Assembly: GCA_015680905.1 (NCBI GenBank)
Contig: CM027382.1
Location: forward strand, 26,261,501-26,325,500
DNA length: 64,000 nucleotides
Reading direction: 5' to 3'
Origin: Coptis chinensis
Lineage: Eukaryota; Streptophyta; Magnoliopsida; Ranunculales; Ranunculaceae
Shown here: positions 57,393 to 64,000 of the stretch, in pieces
Position numbering within the stretch: position 1 is the first letter of the stretch
Layout: the number at the start of each line of letters is the position of its first letter
Translations under genes and position numbers: made by a program
Notes under the pieces: generated by a model
What the model was told of the DNA's origin: nothing
The model's input: only the letters and a program-made list of their open reading frames with translations
Databases searched by the model: none

Positions 57393-58595
57393 ACAAATTT
57401 AATTTAGTGCTCATAAGGAGCGAATAATGACTTGGAGGTTTTAGAAGTTAGGAAGGAGGGAGTTGAAACCGCGTCTTCACGAGTACATTGCTAACTTCGG
57501 CGGGGAAGCTAGGATAGCGTGTGAATATTCCAGCAGCCATGTTACCTGAGAGAATTGAGGGAGGTTGTTCGTGCTAGCACGTTCCTTAATTAGGCAACCT
57601 CAATTTTTTCAAGTTTCCTAGGCACTGATGGAATAGGATGATGATTTATGATAGTGTATTATGCGGGGCGTTATTAAGATGATTTAAATGAAATTTTTAA
57701 TTACTATGATTTTTTTTTATTTTTTTTTTATTTTTATTTTTATATTTTTTTTATTTTAATTTACGTAATTAGTGTATTATGGAGACGTGATTACGAAATA
57801 TGCAATGAAAAACGATAGATGCCAAATTAGAAACTAACTAGCATATACTAGTTTCTGTGAAAAGTCTACCCATGCAAATCTATATTACCTATCGTGCAAC
57901 TATGTGTAAGTTATCGTGAGCTAGGGAATGTCGAGAAACGAACTCATGCAATTGAATACAGCGTCGTGAATTGATGTAACATACACATACAAAAATATTC
58001 TAAGTAGGTGGTTTGGCTTTCACGGATATATCAAAATATATTGAATCATATTAATTGTGTTATGTGAATATGTGATGGCGAACCACCTTTACATGCCGCG
58101 AGTTCTCATGCCAACATACAAATATCGAGGTAAAATAGGTTATAGCAAATAATATTCTCGACAAAGTTTGAGGAGTTTAAAGAGTTTGAAACACGGCGTC
58201 CAGCGATTCCTCGTATAGCGATAGACTACTCGAGCTTATGCTTACTAGCAAAACAGGGACCAAAGAGCCCAAAAAGAGTACTGAAAATGAAAGTGGCTCA
58301 TACACGAAAACCGGAGTGTTGATACTCGAGGTTAGTCTCGCGTGCTACTAATTGATCTCGTCCGAGACTCTTTTCTCTGTTCAAGATTACTTCAAATTCC
58401 CTCGTAGTACTTAGGATCGTGCTAATGAAAATAAACAACTTGGCTCCGCGGATATTTGTTAGTAGAAAAAGTTAGGGTAAAGAGTTACGATAAAAGAGTT
58501 AGTATTGTAATAGAAATGAAAATTAAAAAGATGAGGAGGTAAGGGAGGGGTTTTTATGGATGTATTCCAGTTATTACGTTAAGTCCAGAGTCCTT
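57393..58595 (-). other. Leader of E5
   Basis: Non-coding. A T-rich low-complexity run at 57708-57765. No conserved ORF. Confidence 0.6.
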
Positions 58596-58613
58596 CGGCG
58601 TGCAGCGGCGCCA
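58596..58613 (-). other. Primer-binding site of E5 (tRNA-Asp-like)
   Basis: Minus strand TGGCGCCGCTGCA directly inside the LTR end, separated by AA. It differs from the complement of the plant tRNA-Asp 3' end (TGGCGCCGTTGC) at one position. This is the Athila-type primer. Confidence 0.8.
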
Positions 58614-58615
58614 TT

Positions 58616-60652
58616 TGATAAAACGCTCTTTACACACGTTTATTGGCTTTCAGTTACTTATTTTCTTAAGTCCGAGGTCCACAGTCCAACTCCAAAGTCC
58701 AAAGTCCAACGTCCGTATAGTCGTACGTTTTAATCAAGTTACCATACTCACGTGGGATTGGTAGGATAGGTCGAGTAAGGGATCGTCCAAACCTTAGGGC
58801 TCGGATAGGTTCACAATTGGAGTTACAACTTTAAGTGAGAAGGATTTTTAGGTTTCCTTTTAGTTGATTTTTAATTAAAATAACGGTAATGCAAATAAAA
58901 TAAATTACTACGGCGATTATATGTAGGTAAACAAAATGTAGAGAAACAGGGAGAGAGTTAATCATGCTCATGCAAGAATCATTTCTTAACAGTTTTATTA
59001 CCAAATCACTACATCTCTAATTAAGTCGTTTTAGGAGACGGCGTCGAAGTATTGATCCCTAGTGCATGCCCACATCTCTAGGTTGCATTTTACTAGCATA
59101 AGGAGTTTTAATAATACCGCATCTACGGTATATTATTTCCGCTCTCGGCTCGATTTCACATCAATTGGACCAATTGGAGAGAGTTGTCGACACCGAGAGA
59201 GTCGTCGCGCGAAGGCTGTCTGGAGCATCGGCAATCCAACTTTATGCAGATCTCGTCATTTTGGGACGGGATGTTAATTCTATGCCTAATTCCTAAGTAG
59301 TGGTTCTAGAATATTAACGAGTCAATCCGGTTTTTACACGGCGGCATAACCCTCCCCACGAGGGGATTAGCTCATCATCATAGAAGGAATAATAAAACTT
59401 CTTATACATTAAAGTAAATAAATCACGGATGAGAAATTAAACTAGAAAAGAAATGACTTTATTAAGGGTAAAATAACTTCTGTATTAAAGGCAATAAAAT
59501 AAAAATGGCGGAATGTAAGTCTCTTGAAAGAAGAAAAACTAAGTGTAGCTAAAGCATTAATATCTTTGAAGACCTTATAATGAAGGCCCCCTCATATATA
59601 TAGGCGGATGTCCCTTCACGTGAATTCCTAACAATTAAATCAGGTTTGTTTGTTACCTATTTGAAGCGTTCAAAACTTTGAGAATCAAAGTTTTGTTTCA
59701 CCATATTAAATTTTTTGTCCTTTAGGCTGATTTTATGTTTTGTTTGTTAACTCATTTCAATTCAAACCACGGTTTGAATTGGTATGCGATCTTCTCTCTT
59801 GCCAGGTTGTATCAAATTTAAACCATCCTTTGCCACCTGCCTATCTTTGACTCATCATGCCTTACGGGCCCAGAGTGTGTCCACCTAGTGTGTCCGATTG
59901 CGCGATTTTTGGCGTTTTTACGACTTTTGTCCTTCTTGAGAGTTAAATTAAGCCGAGTCGCTATGGCAGCTTCACTAGCCAACGTCGGCACCTAGATTTA
60001 TCCGATTTGAGTTTGGGAAGTTTCACGCCTCTTTTATATGTGGGCCCGCCCCGCGACCGGTTACATTCTTTTGGAAACTTCATTTCAAGTCAGGCTTTGT
60101 TGGGCTTCACGGGGATTGAGTGGGAATTCCAAATATTCCCGTATTCTTGTACTTGGCAGCTTCACTAGCCAACATCGGCACCTAGATTTATCCGATTTGA
60201 GCTTCAAAAGTTTCCTGCTTCTTTATATGTGGGCCCGTTCTGCACTAGTTCTGTTCTTTTGGGAACTTCGGCTCTAGTCAGGCTTTGTTGGGCTTCACGG
60301 GGATTGAGTAGGAATTCCAAATATTCCGTATTCTGTACTTGGCGGCTTTCACTACCCAACGCGTCGGCATCTAGATTTATCGATTTGAGCTTGAAAACTT
60401 GTCGCTTCTTCATATGTGGGCCCCATTCCACGCGGTTCTGTTCTTTTGGAAACTTCGCTTCACGGGTCGAGTGGGAAACTCAAATATTCCCGTATTCACG
60501 TACTTCCGATGCATGTTTTATCATTATATTCATTTTAATTGCGGAAACCTTCAAAAGTACGAAAATATAATTATTACATGATTATTAAACACATAATCGA
60601 CCAAAATGTTATGTCTCTCGGGGTTTAATATTACAGTTTTGGGTACTTATCA
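58616..60652 (-). repeat. 5' LTR of E5 (2037 bp)
   Basis: Minus-strand start TGATAAGTACCCAAAACTGT at 60652 and end GTTTTATCA at 58616, next to the primer site. The first bases resemble the E1-E4 LTR start, but the rest is different. It contains the tandem repeat listed separately. Confidence 0.88.
59960..60510. repeat. ~188-bp tandem repeat inside the E5 LTR, about 2.9 units
   Basis: Units start TGGCAGCTTCACTAGCCAAC at about 59964, 60154 and 60340 (third slightly changed). Each has TCGGCACCTAGATTTATCCG, ATATGTGGGCCC and GGCTTTGTTGGGCTTCACGG; the third is shortened. Confidence 0.92.
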
Positions 60653-60991
60653 TTGCGCGTCTCCTTCCTTCCCAGAAAAAAAAACGCACGGTTCCTTTCT
60701 TTCCCTTTCAATACCGCCGGTTACCTATTTTAAATCAAACTTGGAAAACCAAAATAAAAAATATATATATATAGAGAGAGAGGGAAGAAAACCTAACTAC
60801 ACCTACAACAAGGAAATCAAATCCACCTTAAATCTTCTCTAAACAATCATCACCACCAACCCAACTTTGAAAAACACCCACCAATTATAGTTTCCACCAC
60901 CACCACCAACGCCACCAACGTCGTTTTAGTAGTTTTCTTCAAACTCGCCTCCCCCACAGTCTACAAACCATTAGTAGTCTAAGAAATTTCA

Positions 60992-62155
60992 ATGGCTTCT
61001 GACGTAGAATTTTGCCGAAAACGCGTTTGCTTTAAAGCGATTTTTCGCCATTTTATGACGCGGAGATGTTCAAGAGACATTGGAATGGATGGTGGTACTT
61101 TCCGAGAGTTCTACCACTATGATTTGGTAGAACAGTTTTTATAAAAAGCGAGAATTGGAAGGGATATGATTTTCATAAAGTTAGGAGGAACGGAGAGAAA
61201 TAACGGAGGCGGTTGTTAGCTGAATCAAGTAGGAATTACGGCTTGAAAGCAACCTAGTAACGACAATTCAGGGAACCCGATATCTTTGAGTTCCGCTTTG
61301 ATGAAGGATCTTGTCGTGGTGGGTGAATACAATCCGACATCCCATTCGTCCCCCCCGAACACCACGAGAACCAATCAACCGGCCGTAGCTTCGGTGGATT
61401 GGTAGGAACGCCCCTTAGGAAACACAAAGTCGATGATATCGGCTGCAATATGCGCGTTCTGCGGATTTTGCAAACAAAGAAGTATAATTTCTGCATCCTT
61501 GATTTAATGTTTAATGTGATTCGAGGAGTGGGGAAGAGTTTAAGCGCCTCTTCCCATTATTGATCACTAAGATCATGCTCTCCTTTAGAGCTGTCGCAAG
61601 ATCTGCTCCTATTAAGATCAAATTGCATTCTAATGCAAGTATCTATACGGATTGCATCCAAGAGACTTGGCGTTGTCGAAGAAGAAAAATGGATGAGTCG
61701 GGAGGATGGAAAGGGAAGATATGACATGGATGGATGAAGATGCATTAGAGAAGTGTAATTCTAATGTAGAGCGATGCAAGTGTTGCAAACTGCCTTGCGG
61801 TGCGTTTTTATGGTATTTGTGGAGATATCCCAAAATAGACGGATAGTAGTTCAAAAGAAGCAAGGAACCTTCGAGAGGAGATTTGAAATGCTTTCGAAGG
61901 GGTTACGGCGATATCTTGTCTAACATGGAGACTATCCACCAGCAACAACAAACCCGATATGCGATTTTCGATGCTGAGATGGAAGCCCAACGCTTGTTCC
62001 GAATAGAGATGCTACGACGCATGCCACCCGTGGAGGTTTCTGTTTCAGCCGAGTCCGACAAGCATGAGCGTCGTCGCCGAAGGACAGATGGTTCAAGCCA
62101 TTCTCCATCCTAGAGCCAATCTCCATCTCAAGGTCCATCATCATCACAAAACTAG
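60992..62155 (+). pseudogene. ORF A copy in E6
   Basis: From ATG (MASDVEFCRKRVCFKAI) to TAG after SSSQN, 388 codons including stop. Readable blocks: FREFYHYDLVEQF, a frameshifted RREITEAVVS-like stretch, then FCILDLMFNVIRGVGKSL, LITKIMLSFRAVARSAPIK, IKLHSNASIYTDCIQETW, a methionine- and acid-rich middle, and CFRRGYGDILSNMETIHQQQ, QTRYAIFDAEMEAQRLFRIE, MLRRMPPVEVSVSAESDKHE. The C-terminal third is a likely coiled coil with a Ser/Arg tail. PF20167-like by pattern; no enzyme motif seen. Confidence 0.65.
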
Positions 62156-63040
62156 GTGTTCACCCCAGTTGGAGTTCGCTGTTATTTCATATTTCGTTTT
62201 ATTAGATGGATTTTAATTCATTAGTTAAATTTAAATAGTAATGTGTTTATTTAATGTTGTTTGGATTTATATTTTATTTTGTTTTTAATATAATTAGTTA
62301 TTTTCGAGTACTGCTTGTTTTATCATTTATCCCACCTTCCCGACTTGTTTGGGGGTGGAAATATTTAGACCGAGCATAAGTCGTTATATGATCATATATA
62401 TCTTACGTTGTCCTGGAGGAAAGATTGATAATTTGGCTGATATCGGCATATCTATGACTTGTGTGGTGGTAGCATGAAATCTAGGAGAGTTTAGAAGTTA
62501 CTATTCTAAATCCAGTATGGAAGATACCAGGATTTTTAGGAAATCATGAAAATGGCTTGTTTCCGTTTTCGGTTTTGGGAATTTTCCTATTTCCGGAAAT
62601 TGCCTTCAAACAAATAGGGAACTTCCCGATTCGTTTTGGAAGCTCATAACCTATTTAAACTCCCTTCTTTCTACACTAACAAACCACAATACATTCCACC
62701 ATCATCCCGCACCATCCACTCCAAGTTTTACTTTCTTTTTCATCTAAACTCCGGTTTCAAATGCTTACGAAGCGCTGCCTTACTTTTTTTGAAGAATTTT
62801 GTCAGAGCGTGACCGCCCTCATACTGAGCGCGACCAGCCCTCAGCTACTGGACCTAGAGCGCGACCCACCCTCATACCAAGCGCGACCAGCTATAACACT
62901 CATGTCGCATTTACACAAAGAAGCGCCCGCCTACTACACGAGCGCCGCGCCGCACCACCGGTTTCTCGTGAACGCGGAAATTTCCAATATTCAGATGGTC
63001 ATTCCAGGATTTTTGTGGAACTGTTCAAAGAGTTATTGTG
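62156..63040 (+). other. ORF A-ORF B spacer of E6
   Basis: PPT-like CTTGTTTGGGGGTGG at 62343-62357, TATA-like CTATTTAAACTCCC at 62651-62664, leader ACACTAACAAACCACAATAC, then a GC-rich repeat with GAGCG(C/T)GACC at about 62804, 62827, 62856 and 62880. Short ORFs over it overlap in different frames and are not called. Confidence 0.55.
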
Positions 63041-63954
63041 ATGACATCTCCTATAGTCATACCTGAACAGTCTTTCGAAGATGTGTTGGGCACCGAGACC
63101 TATGGACACTGGTTCCGACACAGGATCCTGCAGTTAGGATGGCGTCATCTACTGGTAAGTGATGACTAGTCATATTCACCACAACTTACTGCTTATTTCT
63201 ATGACCACGTTAAATTCTATTGTAATCAGGATGGAGATCAAGAATTTTATGTCGTAGTCGATGACACGACACATGAATTCAATAAAAATTTGGTCGCCTT
63301 AGTTTTAGGAATACCAATACATGATCCTGTTCACACATGGGCATATATGACTGATAATGCATATCTTTATGATTATACATATTTCCATGATTATTATGGG
63401 GGAGGGGTATTTCGAGTAATGGACCAGGGGCGATATAGCATTGCCCTTGGTAGCCTTTCCTTAAACGTAGGCACCACCATGTTATTTATCCTGATGAATA
63501 TTTTGGGGAATGGCGGTTCATACGCAAAACGATGCTGCTGGTGACATTTTCCTCGCTTTAGCTGAGGGACGTCGCCACTATGACATTCCCCGAGTTTTGG
63601 TCACTAGTCTTAAGAGAGCCCAAACCATGAGGCGTAAGTATCTTATTATGCTTGTGTTGGTAAGCCGCATCATGCGTAGTTGTTTACCTGTATTCTGTGC
63701 ACAATTCACAGATTGGAAAAGGGTTGAAGTCATGAGACCCACCAATAGGGTGGTTCGCTCATTCGCGAATAATGACTTAGGCTGGGATGGCGGTCGCGAC
63801 CTCATTTGTTAAGCCCTCGTTACATCCCATCGGACATAATAACACTTAATAGGTTAGCATTAGTAGATGATAAATGGCGGCAAGCTTGGCAAGTTATAAT
63901 GGGTGGCGGGATCTGAAGGAACCTCATATCTTTAATGAGGAGGAGGATGCTTAA
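63041..63954 (+). pseudogene. ORF B copy in E6, nearly intact
   Basis: From MTSPIVIPEQSFEDVLGTET to TAA after FNEEEDA, 304 codons. YGHWFRHRILQLGWRHLLVS opens the protein. There are a few indels or stops (near 63167, 63520 and 63780). Blocks: YDHVKFYCNQDGDQEFYVVV, DDTTHEFNKNLVALVLGIPI, HTWAYMTDNAYLYDYTYFHD, VFRVMDQGRYSIALGSLSLN, GTTMLFILMNILG, IFLALAEGRRHYDIPRVLVT, RRKYLIMLVLVSRIMRSCLP, LNRLALVDDKWRQAWQVIMG. This is the best copy for a search. I do not recognise the family. Confidence 0.7.
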
Positions 63955-64000
63955 AGCGGGGAGATAAGGTAAGTTTTAGTTTTTAGTGTCCGCTTATGTC

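Larger units (their letters stand above)
51481..60652 (-). mobile_element. E5: second-subfamily Athila-like element, 3'-truncated
   Basis: Minus-strand order: LTR (60652-58616), primer site, leader, gag, protease, RT, RNase H, integrase, then about 300 bp and no 3' region or 3' LTR. Its proteins are clearly related to but diverged from E3/E4, and its LTR is longer (2.0 kb) with an internal tandem repeat. It meets E6 head-on at 60652/60653. Confidence 0.85.
60653..64000 (+). mobile_element. E6: 3' region of an Athila-like element, continues past the window
   Basis: Starts abruptly at the E5 LTR border and carries ORF A, PPT-like motif, TATA-like box, GC-rich spacer and ORF B, colinear with inverted E4 (39340-42550). 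It ends in the window before its tail and LTR. Confidence 0.85.

Noticed and set aside
1..64000. tRNA or rRNA genes
   Set aside because: No cloverleaf with conserved box sequences or rRNA core sequence was noticed; the tRNA-Asp-like sequences are primer-binding sites only.

Overview
The window is plant nuclear DNA, almost certainly from a flowering plant and most likely a eudicot. The evidence is Athila-type LTR retrotransposons with tRNA-Asp-like primer sites, an L1-type LINE, a solo LTR, plant-specific transposon-protein domains, a plant-type LRR fragment and spliceosomal introns. It is a repeat-rich block of nested, truncated and inverted elements. I see no intact host gene, rRNA, tRNA or CRISPR array, and I cannot name the species.

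Layout. (1) E1 (+, 1-~6470) is the 3' part of an Athila-like element ending in an LTR. (2) E2 (-, ~6471-12421) is an inverted LTR plus 3' region, tail-to-tail with E1. (3) E3 (+, 12422-22466) has a primer-site remnant, gag, protease and RT, loses RNase H and integrase at 16921/16922, and ends in the 3' region and an LTR. (4) 22467-36107 holds other DNA: a broken two-exon plant transposon gene, a tandem-repeat block, a LINE split by a solo LTR with a perfect 5-bp target duplication, an LRR receptor-like fragment, minisatellites, a multi-exon Ulp1-like protease gene between ~390-bp direct repeats, and a broken plant transposon-protein gene. (5) E4 (-, 36108-50950) is the only element with both LTRs, ~14.8 kb, carrying gag, PR, RT, RNase H and integrase plus two extra ORFs. 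(6) 50951-51480 is unassigned. (7) E5 (-, ~51481-60652) is a second Athila subfamily with a 2.0-kb LTR and gag-pol, truncated after integrase. (8) E6 (+, 60653-64000) is another 3' region.

The most distinctive signal is the ~5-kb 3' region of this Athila family, seen five times (E1, E2, E3, E4, E6). It holds ORF A (~385-390 codons, related to a plant transposon-protein domain) and ORF B (~304 codons, not recognised). In the better copies each ORF is followed by a polypurine-tract-like motif (TTGTTTGGGGG), and a TATA-like box lies upstream of ORF B. E4 has four such tracts. Two E-copy lineages are visible from ORF A: E1/E3, and E2/E4/E6.

Nearly every coding region is broken by small indels while neighbouring codons stay readable. 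One stretch (18536-19030) is a shuffled interleaving of segments found in order in E1. Both could be decay or rearrangement, or sequencing and assembly error, so single-base statements about reading frames should be treated with care.
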